From: a virus
Length of the DNA stretch: 22,578 bases
Reading direction: 5' to 3' (one strand)
IMG/VR virus record: IMGVR_UViG_3300025009_000378
Coordinates: 1 to 22,578 of that record
The notes under the pieces were generated by a model. That model saw only the letters and a program-made list of their open reading frames with translations, made no database searches and was not told where the DNA came from. Of this stretch, positions 6,992 through 12,327 are shown piece after piece. The stretch's first letter is position 1; every line of letters begins with the position of its first letter. Position numbers and translations under genes: made by a program.

Positions 6992-7252
6992 ATGTGCGAT
7001 TGCAGAAAGGTGCTTGAAGAAAAATTGCTGGCAAAAGTTCAGGAGATGCGACCGGATGCGATAAACATCACAGGGAGCCTGGCTGGTTACGGATTTATTA
7101 TCAAAAACAACAAGATGACTTCGAGGCCGACAACAACTTTTGATGTCGAATACACCCACAAGCTGAAGAATGGGAAAGAGAAATTGAAGAAAGAAAAGGT
7201 GAGTATTGCCCTGTCCCACTGCCCTCATTGCGGCGAGAAAGTGGCTGATTGA
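6992..7252 (+). CDS. Small phage protein with terminal Cys pairs (86 aa)
   Basis: ATG 6992 follows an AGGATGG purine run. C2 and C4 at the N-terminus, with C77-x2-C80 in HCPHCGEKVAD at the C-terminus, suggest that the two ends meet to hold one zinc. The middle is Lys-rich and strand-like (GFIIKNNKMTSRPTTTF, KLKNGKEKLKKEKV). Base composition is clearly more AT-rich than the primase gene, suggesting a different origin. The stop codon lies at the start of a 72-bp repeat shared with 7542-7613. I have seen similar MCxC...CPxCGxK phage proteins, but the function is unknown. Confidence 0.7.
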   Translation: MCDCRKVLEEKLLAKVQEMRPDAINITGSLAGYGFIIKNNKMTSRPTTTFDVEYTHKLKNGKEKLKKEKVSIALSHCPHCGEKVAD

Positions 7253-7316
7253 TAACGAAATAATACCATGATCTACATCCAACGAACCGATAAAATATAC
7301 GAAGGCGGCGGCAGTG
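7245..7316 (+). repeat. 72-bp direct repeat, copy 1
   Basis: Identical to 7542-7613 at 71 of 72 bases (C/T difference within GAAGGYGGCGG); spacing is 297 bases. It spans the end of the upstream gene, the motif TAACGAAATAA and the first 16 codons of a small gene. Confidence 0.95.
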
Positions 7317-7405
7317 TTTGGGGCGAACCGGTGACGGATACACGGTTAGAAACTAGAATCGACCAGAGGTTAAGCAATGCGGAAAACATACCAACAATGC
7401 AATGA
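7268..7405 (+). CDS. Short chimeric ORF sharing its N-terminus with the 7565 gene (45 aa)
   Basis: ATG 7268 lies in the first copy of the direct repeat, so its first 16 residues (MIYIQRTDKIYEGGGS) are identical to those of the gene at 7565. After the repeat the sequence diverges to VWGEPVTDTRLETRIDQRL and stops at 7405, 29 bases inside the next gene. The diverging DNA at 7331-7354 resembles 766-789, the start of another small gene. The ORF therefore looks like a patchwork: a duplicated start fused to another leader. It may be expressed, or it may be a remnant. Confidence 0.4.
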   Translation: MIYIQRTDKIYEGGGSVWGEPVTDTRLETRIDQRLSNAENIPTMQ

Positions 7406-7568
7406 TTGCGGATCGACTGATATTGACCAAGACTCTTCTGCAATGGGGGTGCATATATGTAATTCATGTGGCTCAGGTGCAAGCATATCGTGGAAAGAGA
7501 AAAAGGCAGTGATAACACCAATCCATCATGACAGATACAGTCTGATTGATAACGAAATAATACCATGA
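7377..7568 (+). CDS. Small zinc-ribbon protein (63 aa)
   Basis: ATG 7377 has AGAGG about 8 bases upstream. C8-x2-C11-G-S and C28-x2-C31-G-S form a compact zinc ribbon at the N-terminus. The C-terminal tail (about residues 51-63) is encoded partly by the second copy of the 72-bp repeat, giving SLIDNEIIP. The gene lies almost entirely between the two repeat copies and is more AT-rich than its neighbours, so it looks like an inserted cassette. Function is unknown. Confidence 0.65.
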   Translation: MRKTYQQCNDCGSTDIDQDSSAMGVHICNSCGSGASISWKEKKAVITPIHHDRYSLIDNEIIP

Positions 7569-7613
7569 TCTACATCCAACGAACCGATAAAATATACGAA
7601 GGTGGCGGCAGTG
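7542..7613 (+). repeat. 72-bp direct repeat, copy 2
   Basis: Second copy of 7245-7316, 71 of 72 bases identical. It covers the last codons of the zinc-ribbon gene and the first 16 codons of the gene at 7565. Recombination between the copies would delete exactly 297 bases. Confidence 0.95.
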
Positions 7614-7768
7614 ACCGGGATCGTCCGGTCGCTCTGAAACCGGAAACGATAGCAGCTGTCGACACATATGGTGAGGCGGCAAAACTGATTCGGTCGTTAC
7701 CGGCCGGACCAAAATATTACACATCAACCCGACCGTGCCGCGAGTGGGCTGGTCAAAACAGGAGGTAA
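7565..7768 (+). CDS. Hypothetical protein (67 aa)
   Basis: It begins in repeat copy 2 with MIYIQRTDKIYEGGGS and continues with a genome-like, GC-richer sequence: a helix AAVDTYGEAAKLIRSLPAGP and a basic C-terminus. This is probably the full-length version of the gene whose start is duplicated at 7268. The start has no clear Shine-Dalgarno and is preceded by TAACGAAATAA. It ends just before the strong ribosome site of the RdgC gene. No family is recognised. Confidence 0.6.
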   Translation: MIYIQRTDKIYEGGGSDRDRPVALKPETIAAVDTYGEAAKLIRSLPAGPKYYTSTRPCREWAGQNRR

Positions 7769-7772
7769 CACA

Positions 7773-8627
7773 GTGGGAACAAATTTTACACGCTACAAGG
7801 TGGTCGGTGACGACCGTCCCGACCTCAGTCGATTCACGGTGGCACGATTCATTGACATCGACGACTATGTGGTCACAACACTCAGGATTGACGAACGAAC
7901 GGTTCCGACGGCGTTGCTGAAAAAATTCTGCGCCAAGGAAGAGCAGCGGGTCCGGATCGAACAACAGATTCCCCGGCTGTCCCGTGGTATGCGTATGGAA
8001 ATTAAAGAGCGTATCCGGACCGAGATGATCCGCCGGGCGAAACCGACCACCGTTACCGTCGATGTCGTCTGGAACGTCGCCACAGGGACCGTGTTGTTCT
8101 TCTCGACCAGTGGGAAACATCGGGCGATTTTCGAGGATTTTTTCAAGGAATCGACTGGACTGATCATTAACTCCGTGGTCACGGAACCGCAACCGGATTT
8201 TCTCACTTGGCTATGGTGGAAATCGGAAACCGGCGACGATGTTCAGATCGGTAAACGACTGGTCCTAGAAGACAACGCCGGCGGCAAGGTCACATGTACC
8301 GGCCCGGAAGAACTGCCGGAAGCCATGACCGCACTTGCCACCGGTAAAAAACTGGTTCAGGCTGGTATGCAGATCAGTGATTTCTCCCTGACATATACCT
8401 CACTGGACGAATTCAAATCGGTAAAACTCCCCCGCACGGGCGGTACTGAACAGTCTGACCGGGACGGGGCGACCCTGGAACGGGTTTACCTGATTGAACA
8501 ATTGATCGCGGCGATCGATGGGTACCGGAATACGTTTATGATCCGACGGGCCGATCCGGGGTTATGGGCGATCGAATCCGGACGGATCAATGCGTGGATC
8601 TCTGAACACATGGGGGCGCGGGCATGA
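7773..8627 (+). CDS. rdgC: RdgC-family recombination-associated protein (284 aa)
   Basis: The start is GTG 7773, fixed by a perfect AGGAGGT at 7760-7766. RdgC hallmarks run through the protein: RAKPTTVTVDVVWNVATG, then LFFSTSGKHRAIFEDFFKE, FLTWLWWKSETG (about 147-158), a DGATLERVYLIE segment and a final WAIES. E. coli RdgC has about 300 residues, so this is near full length. RdgC forms a ring-shaped dimer on double-stranded DNA and restrains RecA. In a phage it could modulate host recombination during replication. It lies in the early block, and its stop overlaps the next start (ATGA). Codon use matches the GC-rich phage genes. Confidence 0.85.
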   Translation: MGTNFTRYKVVGDDRPDLSRFTVARFIDIDDYVVTTLRIDERTVPTALLKKFCAKEEQRVRIEQQIPRLSRGMRMEIKERIRTEMIRRAKPTTVTVDVVWNVATGTVLFFSTSGKHRAIFEDFFKESTGLIINSVVTEPQPDFLTWLWWKSETGDDVQIGKRLVLEDNAGGKVTCTGPEELPEAMTALATGKKLVQAGMQISDFSLTYTSLDEFKSVKLPRTGGTEQSDRDGATLERVYLIEQLIAAIDGYRNTFMIRRADPGLWAIESGRINAWISEHMGARA

Positions 8628-9145
8628 GTTATAAACCATTACAGGTTGAATTACTCTCAGTCTGTGGGATGTTAGAATCATTAGTAGCGATGCGACTACC
8701 AAAAAAATCTTTCAGTGATTCCCGTCAATGGAATGATATCGTCATTATCGGTTCCGGTGACAAAGATCTCGCTTCCCGTTTGATTCGTGCTGGCGCCGAT
8801 CATGCCAAGGCGATGCGTGGTATCGTCGCTTATCTCCGTTTAGATATGCAAGTCGGATGGATGATTGAATTCGAAACATATCGTCACGGGGTCGAATGTT
8901 TATCAACATCCTCGGCGATGCATGGTGAGTTGAAAACCCTCACAGGTGCCGAACTGGCGGAACAGAAACAGACCGATCTTCCGAGTAAGGTTTATACTCG
9001 AATTGTTACGGTTTCTTATCAGGCATTACGGGCAATGTATCGAGCACGGCGGAAACATCGTCATCCGGACTGGCAGATATTTTGTGATTTCGTTGAAACA
9101 TTGCCACACTTTCGCGCTTTAATCATGCCGGAAGCCGCACGATGA
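8624..9145 (+). CDS. Phage protein of unknown function (173 aa)
   Basis: It starts in an ATGA overlap with rdgC. The centre reads HAKAMRGIVAYLRLDMQVGW, then EFETYRHGVECLSTSSAMHG, with a basic region RAMYRARRKHRHPDW and a C-terminal FVETLPHF. The pairing of a Trp-x2-Glu-Tyr helix with an S-T-S-x-M-H loop is one I associate with phage proteins sometimes likened to ThyX. However, the ThyX RHRxxS motif is absent, so I do not call it a thymidylate synthase. It is more AT-rich than rdgC. It has no membrane or Cys motifs. Its neighbours (rdgC, dNMP kinase) suggest nucleotide or DNA metabolism. Confidence 0.65.
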   Translation: MSYKPLQVELLSVCGMLESLVAMRLPKKSFSDSRQWNDIVIIGSGDKDLASRLIRAGADHAKAMRGIVAYLRLDMQVGWMIEFETYRHGVECLSTSSAMHGELKTLTGAELAEQKQTDLPSKVYTRIVTVSYQALRAMYRARRKHRHPDWQIFCDFVETLPHFRALIMPEAAR

Positions 9146-9216
9146 CCACACCCCTGTCGGTCCCACTCCGGGTGCAGGCGGCCGTGAAATCGGCGGCACA
9201 CTGGGAACGGGAATGA
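9142..9216 (+). CDS. Possible 24-residue leader peptide
   Basis: ATG 9142 overlaps the preceding stop (ATGA) and the frame ends at 9216, just before the kinase. The peptide MTTPLSVPLRVQAAVKSAAH resembles the beginning of a helical protein. It may be a truncated remnant or a coupling ORF. There is no supporting motif beyond the stop/start overlap. Confidence 0.3.
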   Translation: MTTPLSVPLRVQAAVKSAAHWERE

Positions 9217-9244
9217 ATTAAAATTCATGGGAGGCCGTAATTTT

Positions 9245-9769
9245 ATGATCATAGGATTCGCAGGCCGGGCTGGTGCCGGAAAATCGACTGCAGCGGAATA
9301 TCTGACCACCTGGTATAGTTTCACCCGAGACGCATATGCCGCAACACTCAAACAGGCCGCATCGATTATTTTTGGTGTTCCTGTCGAAACGTTCCTCGGG
9401 GATCTTGCGGTAAAATCTCAGATTGACCCGTACTGGGACATGACATATCGGCGGATGCTACAGTTACTCGGCACTGAAGCCTGCCGGGAAACGTTCGGTG
9501 ATGATATATGGGAGCTGGTACTGTGGCGCCGGCACGACGGGACGACGTATGATCTGGTGATCGACGACGTTCGTTTTCCGAACGAGGCCGAGGCGATCCT
9601 GAAACGCGGCGGCCGGGTGATTGAAATCGTTCGTGCCGGATCGGTGGATGATGCTCACAGGTCTGAGGTTCGGCTGCCGGGTAGGTTGGTGTCGGCTGAA
9701 ATCGAGAACAACAGAACAGTGGAAGAACTGCATGAATGGATAGATCGGGCATTAGATCTGTGGTGGTAA
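9245..9769 (+). CDS. Deoxynucleoside monophosphate kinase (174 aa)
   Basis: I choose ATG 9245 because GGGAGG (9229-9234) lies 10 bases upstream and the protein then begins directly with the first strand, MIIGFAGRAGAGKSTAAEYL. The Walker A GRAGAGKS is residues 7-14. The later DLVIDDVRFPNEAEAI and RGGRVIEIVR blocks are typical of phage dNMP kinases of the T4 gp1 type, which phosphorylate dNMPs to dNDPs for replication. An alternative start at 9227 would add MGGRNF. It is the last gene of the rightward early block and is followed by a hairpin. Length is in the usual range. Confidence 0.85.
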   Translation: MIIGFAGRAGAGKSTAAEYLTTWYSFTRDAYAATLKQAASIIFGVPVETFLGDLAVKSQIDPYWDMTYRRMLQLLGTEACRETFGDDIWELVLWRRHDGTTYDLVIDDVRFPNEAEAILKRGGRVIEIVRAGSVDDAHRSEVRLPGRLVSAEIENNRTVEELHEWIDRALDLWW

Positions 9770-9780
9770 AAACGAATCCC

Positions 9781-9810
9781 CCCCGGGTCACTATACACAG
9801 TGAACCGGGG
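9781..9810. terminator. Hairpin between converging operons
   Basis: CCCCGG and CCGGGG arms enclose TCACT/AGTGA, with one G/A mismatch and loop ATACAC. It sits 11 bases past the kinase stop and 8 bases past the end of the leftward operon. There is no U-tract on either strand, so it is at best a weak or Rho-aided two-way terminator. Confidence 0.5.
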
Positions 9811-9818
9811 ACATCTCT

Positions 9819-9983
9819 TCAGTCCTCGTCGAAAAATCCGAAGAACAATTCCCTGATTGTCTGTTTATCCTGTTTTATAATATGCCCGCAGCGGAGGCAC
9901 TTTCGGGCGACGTAATACCAGTTAAAATCGTACACCTCACCATATTTATGGCCGAAAACCTTACAGATCAACGCTCGTATCAT
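9819..9983 (-). CDS. Small prophage-type Cys/His protein (54 aa)
   Basis: This is the last gene of the leftward operon, starting in an ATGA overlap (9983-9980) with the XRE gene. The N-terminus MIRALICKVFGHKYGEV and the later ARKCLRCGHII give C7, H12, C29 and C32, a likely single zinc site. The KxFGHK...CxRCG pattern resembles small prophage proteins of the DUF1660 type; this is recognition by eye. It ends with an aromatic/acidic tail FFGFFDED. Function is unknown. Confidence 0.65.
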   Translation of the reverse strand: MIRALICKVFGHKYGEVYDFNWYYVARKCLRCGHIIKQDKQTIRELFFGFFDED

Positions 9984-10147
9984 TTCTGTACCATCTGTTT
10001 AATTATCACCAGGGCGGGTCCTCTGATCGGTCGCTGGCCCTGTTCCCATTTACGATATCCCGGCAGGCTCATACCGACCTTCTCGGCCATCTCCCTGCGG
10101 GTCAGGCCGAGGGCGGTACGGATCTGCGTTAGTTCGGCGGGGGTCAT
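9980..10147 (-). CDS. XRE/Cro-type helix-turn-helix regulator (55 aa)
   Basis: The product MTPAELTQIRTALGLTRREM continues AEKVGMSLPGYRKWEQGQRP and ends soon after with IKQMVQK. This is a minimal HTH_3 domain: helix 1 (AELTQIRTALG), helix 2 (TRREMAEKVG), recognition helix (SLPGYRKWEQG), then a closing helix. A GGAG Shine-Dalgarno is 8 bases upstream of ATG 10147. It overlaps both neighbours by ATGA. It probably represses a promoter in this control segment; a 13-bp palindrome in the promoter of its own operon (10571-10583) is a natural candidate site. Confidence 0.85.
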   Translation of the reverse strand: MTPAELTQIRTALGLTRREMAEKVGMSLPGYRKWEQGQRPIRGPALVIIKQMVQK

Positions 10148-10509
10148 ACCCGCGACTCCAGTTCGATAATTCTGGTACGGATCTCATCAATCTGCGGTTT
10201 CAACTTTTCCGAACGATTCTTTCCTATCGGACTACCCATTTCGGCGGCCGCGCATTCCTTCCAATATTTTTCATCTAAACGGCAGTAAGCTGCTTTCAAT
10301 ATTTCCAATTCGGTGATGGTCCTCGGCGTGAACGGAGCGGTAATCCGCTCGTAATATTCATTTGCCTGTTTTTCGTCTGGGAAAACGGCCGTGTACATAT
10401 CATAGAACGATGAATGAATTACCGAATTTTCCACCATGTTGGTCAGTTCTGGGGACCAGATTTTTCGGTATCCGTCCGGTTTTACCACTGTGATCACTGC
10501 GTATCCCAT
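10144..10509 (-). CDS. Hypothetical protein, first gene of the XRE operon (121 aa)
   Basis: I choose ATG 10509, preceded by AGGGGG with 5-base spacing, giving MGYAVITVVKPDGYRKIWSP. An upstream in-frame TTG at 10593 is unlikely as a start because that TTG is the first half of a -35 box (TTGACA) and lies directly at the end of a terminator. The C-terminal 50 residues are charged and helical (LKPQIDEIRTRIIELESRV), likely a coiled coil. No family is recognised. The stop overlaps the XRE start, so the two are probably co-expressed and may work as partners. Confidence 0.65.
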   Translation of the reverse strand: MGYAVITVVKPDGYRKIWSPELTNMVENSVIHSSFYDMYTAVFPDEKQANEYYERITAPFTPRTITELEILKAAYCRLDEKYWKECAAAEMGSPIGKNRSEKLKPQIDEIRTRIIELESRV

Positions 10510-10564
10510 AATATCCCCCTGTTCGATTTCACCCGTTATCGGGTCACTCACTCTTACGCTTCCT

Positions 10565-10593
10565 ACAATATACCCACTGGGTACACTTGTCAA
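10565..10593 (-). promoter_or_regulatory. Promoter with embedded palindromic operator for the XRE operon
   Basis: Reading leftward, TTGACA (10593-10588) is followed by TATATT after 15 bases or TATTGT after 17. Between them lies TACCCACTGGGTA (10571-10583 on the plus strand), a perfect 6-1-6 palindrome. A dimeric XRE repressor bound there would block the promoter, giving autoregulation. The match to the -10 consensus is partial. Confidence 0.5.
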
Positions 10594-10594
10594 T

Positions 10595-10635
10595 AAAAAA
10601 AACGACCGAGTGGAATTTATTTCCGTGCTCGGTCG
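10595..10635 (-). terminator. Intrinsic terminator of the zinc-ribbon repeat gene
   Basis: On the minus strand the arms CGACCGAG and CTCGGTCG, with an inner GGAA/TTCC pairing, form a stable hairpin. Eight U residues follow directly (A-run 10595-10602 on the plus strand). It lies 12 bases past the stop of the 403-residue gene and isolates it from the XRE operon. Confidence 0.85.
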
Positions 10636-10646
10636 CCTCTACACCC

Positions 10647-11858
10647 TCACCGTCCCTTCAAACACTCGATACACCCGCCCGTCGATACCCATCTGAACCC
10701 CCTGTGGCCTCGCTGACACGCGTCACCGGTCCGGTAGACCTTCAGGCCCAGCCGGCGGGCATCGTCGCGTGACACCACCATATCGGGGGCGGCTTCCATC
10801 ATTATGGAGGTTTCTCGATCTAACTGGGGTACGCAACCTTGACACTGACCATCACTTACCCGACGGTCGGCAATCATCCCGCAACGCGGGCATGGGTCTT
10901 TCGGCACATACCATTTCTTACCGGCACGTAACGCAGCTTGGCGGGGGCTCTCGGTATCACGATCAGTCATAGCGGGATAGCACCCATTGCATTTGTCGTC
11001 GTTCACCCGATGCCGGACTATCTTCCCGCATCGCGGGCATGGGTCTTCAGGGATGTACCATTTCTGCCCGAACGACCTGGCCAGTGCCCGCGGGACGTTT
11101 GTATCCAGTAATGGGGAACAAGCCGAACAACGATTATCGCTCACCCTGCGAAGGGCCATTTCACCGCATTTTCGGCACGGAGTCAAAGGGGTATACCAAA
11201 TCTTCCCATTGTTCCTTGCGTCGATTCTGGCAATATCGCTTACGTGCTTCCGCATTACCGGGAAACATCCCGTACAGCGGTTGTCACTCGTTCGCCGTTC
11301 CGCAGTGTGACCACAACGGGTGCAAGGTTGGCCCGGTGTATAATATTTCTCCCCTCTTTGCCGGGCAAGTATCCGTTCATCGGACTCTGATTCACAATAT
11401 GAGCATTTTCCGCTGATGGTGAGTACGCCGAAATGCCCGGACATCTCACAGGGGACAGGGACTAGATAGTGGGACAATCCAAGTCGGGACGCGTCGTATT
11501 CAGATTTTGCCAAAACACCGTTTTTCATAAACAGGCAATTTGGACTATCAACCATGGTATAAATATCTATCCATACCTGATCTGGGATCAAATGTTTCTT
11601 AACGGTTTTAACCATAGGACCGGGAATAACAAATACTCCTTCGTTCGTTCGTTCAAATTTAATCGCTCCTGCTGCGTAGCAAAACAGATCGTTGGCCCAA
11701 TCTTTTGAACAACGAACACAGATATCGGTTTTAGTGTAGTGGTCCTTCGTTCCGCAGATGGAACATTCCTCTCCTGTATAAATCTTGCTTCTTACTTTTC
11801 GTGCTTCCTGTCGCGAAAAAGGGAACGCCGACGAAGCACCGTTCTTGCCAAAGTACAT
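10647..11858 (-). CDS. Multi-unit zinc-ribbon repeat protein (403 aa)
   Basis: The start ATG 11858 has a strong AGGAGG 7 bases upstream. The protein is largely a tandem array of a unit of about 35 residues: A-R-x2-G-x2-W/Y-Y-x4-P-C-x2-C-G-x5-R-x-S-D-x2-C-x2-C. Four clear units have ligands C179/182/195/198, C228/231/244/247, C274/277/290/293 and C323/326/339/342, spaced about 46-49 residues. Diverged units occur at 17-50 (C32/35/47/50), 123-155 (C137, H142, C152, C155) and 367-399 (C381, H385, C396, C399). A 70-residue non-repeat segment (52-122) separates units 1 and 2. No catalytic domain is seen. Single units of this type occur in other phage proteins; a run of seven is unusual. A nucleic-acid or protein scaffold role is inference. 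Confidence 0.8.
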   Translation of the reverse strand: MYFGKNGASSAFPFSRQEARKVRSKIYTGEECSICGTKDHYTKTDICVRCSKDWANDLFCYAAGAIKFERTNEGVFVIPGPMVKTVKKHLIPDQVWIDIYTMVDSPNCLFMKNGVLAKSEYDASRLGLSHYLVPVPCEMSGHFGVLTISGKCSYCESESDERILARQRGEKYYTPGQPCTRCGHTAERRTSDNRCTGCFPVMRKHVSDIARIDARNNGKIWYTPLTPCRKCGEMALRRVSDNRCSACSPLLDTNVPRALARSFGQKWYIPEDPCPRCGKIVRHRVNDDKCNGCYPAMTDRDTESPRQAALRAGKKWYVPKDPCPRCGMIADRRVSDGQCQGCVPQLDRETSIMMEAAPDMVVSRDDARRLGLKVYRTGDACQRGHRGFRWVSTGGCIECLKGR

Positions 11859-11872
11859 TTTGCCTCCTTTCC

Positions 11873-11911
11873 ACCCCTAGCTCGGGGCCCATACCCCGCA
11901 GCTTCAGGGGT
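11873..11911 (-). promoter_or_regulatory. Long hairpin in the 5' leader of the zinc-ribbon repeat gene
   Basis: In the leftward transcript ACCCCT pairs with AGGGGT, AGCT with AGCT and CGGGG with CCCCG. That makes 15 base pairs with a two-base and a one-base bulge and loop UAUGGG. The hairpin ends 5 bases before the AGGAGG of the gene. The same C4/G4 blocks can form two shorter hairpins instead, so switching is possible. It has no U-tract, so it is not an ordinary terminator. Confidence 0.5.
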
Positions 11912-12032
11912 AAAATAAAAATAACTGTTTCAACTACTTAAACCTCAAAAATTGTTAGTACCTCAAAAATATGGTCGTTTTGCACCTTGTTGCTAGTTTT
12001 TTCGACAAAACAACTGTTTCTGGGTACCACCA

Positions 12033-12090
12033 ATTAATATTATCGTCCTATCATTAATATTAAATATCGTCAACATTAATTGTTATTAAT
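12033..12090. repeat. ATTAAT cluster, iteron-like
   Basis: ATTAATATTA occurs at 12033-12042 and again exactly 20 bases later at 12053-12062. ATTAAT recurs at 12075 and 12085, and ATCGTC follows the first two copies. The 20-22 base spacing puts the first three on the same DNA face. This suits an AT-rich unwinding element or a cooperative binding site. Confidence 0.5.
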
Positions 12091-12117
12091 ACCATATTTA
12101 CTTCTATTCTCTATTTC

Positions 12118-12146
12118 TTTAAAAGTAAAGGGTATTGGGGTATATA
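12118..12146 (+). promoter_or_regulatory. Candidate promoter for the packaging operon
   Basis: TTTAAA (12118-12123), a 17-base spacer and TATATA (12141-12146) each match 4 of 6 sigma70 positions. It is the best rightward candidate upstream of the terminase genes, though it would leave a leader of about 240 bases. Confidence 0.3.
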
Positions 12147-12181
12147 TATAGAAATAGATAAGAAGTACAGGGAGTTAGAGA

Positions 12182-12218
12182 TACACCGAAGGGTACACAC
12201 CGACCGTACACCGAAGGG
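12182..12218. repeat. Direct repeat TACACCGAAGGG
   Basis: TACACCGAAGGG occurs at 12182-12193 and 12207-12218 (25-base period), with a partial copy TACACACCGACC between them. It lies in the non-coding region upstream of the small terminase gene, where packaging-initiation sites are often found. Confidence 0.55.
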
Positions 12219-12294
12219 GTCAGTGATGGGGTATTGGACTGGGTGCCACACCGTGGTGGTTGGACGATGTGGACCGGCTGTCGAGGTGGTGGGA

Positions 12295-12327
12295 ATGTCC
12301 ACAGTCGGCGGCCGCAACTGTGGACAT
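12295..12327. promoter_or_regulatory. 33-bp inverted repeat upstream of terminase genes
   Basis: The perfect 11-base arms ATGTCCACAGT (12295-12305) and ACTGTGGACAT (12317-12327) flank an 11-base GC-rich centre that itself contains GCGGCCGC. It is followed by TGGTACGC repeated twelve bases apart (12327, 12339) and a T-rich run. Possible roles are a pac/cos-type recognition site, an operator, or a leader hairpin. Confidence 0.6.

Noticed and set aside
7850-7855. TTGACA inside rdgC as a promoter
   Set aside because: No -10-like sequence at 16-18 bases; it encodes the IDID residues.
7473-8192. 239-codon open frame on the minus strand opposite rdgC
   Set aside because: It crosses the direct repeat and overlaps several well-supported rightward genes; no start signal.
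10510-10593. Upstream TTG start for the XRE operon's first gene
   Set aside because: The TTG is part of a -35 box next to a terminator U-tract; ATG 10509 has its own GGGGG ribosome site.
10830-11330. Regular DNA-level repeats of about 147 bases considered as a CRISPR-like array
   Set aside because: The period and conserved bases follow the protein's zinc-ribbon units (CGCGGGCATGGGTCTT encodes the CPRCG region); repeats are diverged and coding.
10769-11708. Several plus-strand open frames across the zinc-repeat gene
   Set aside because: They are antisense reads of the repeat; the leftward frame is continuous, has AGGAGG and regular Cys motifs.
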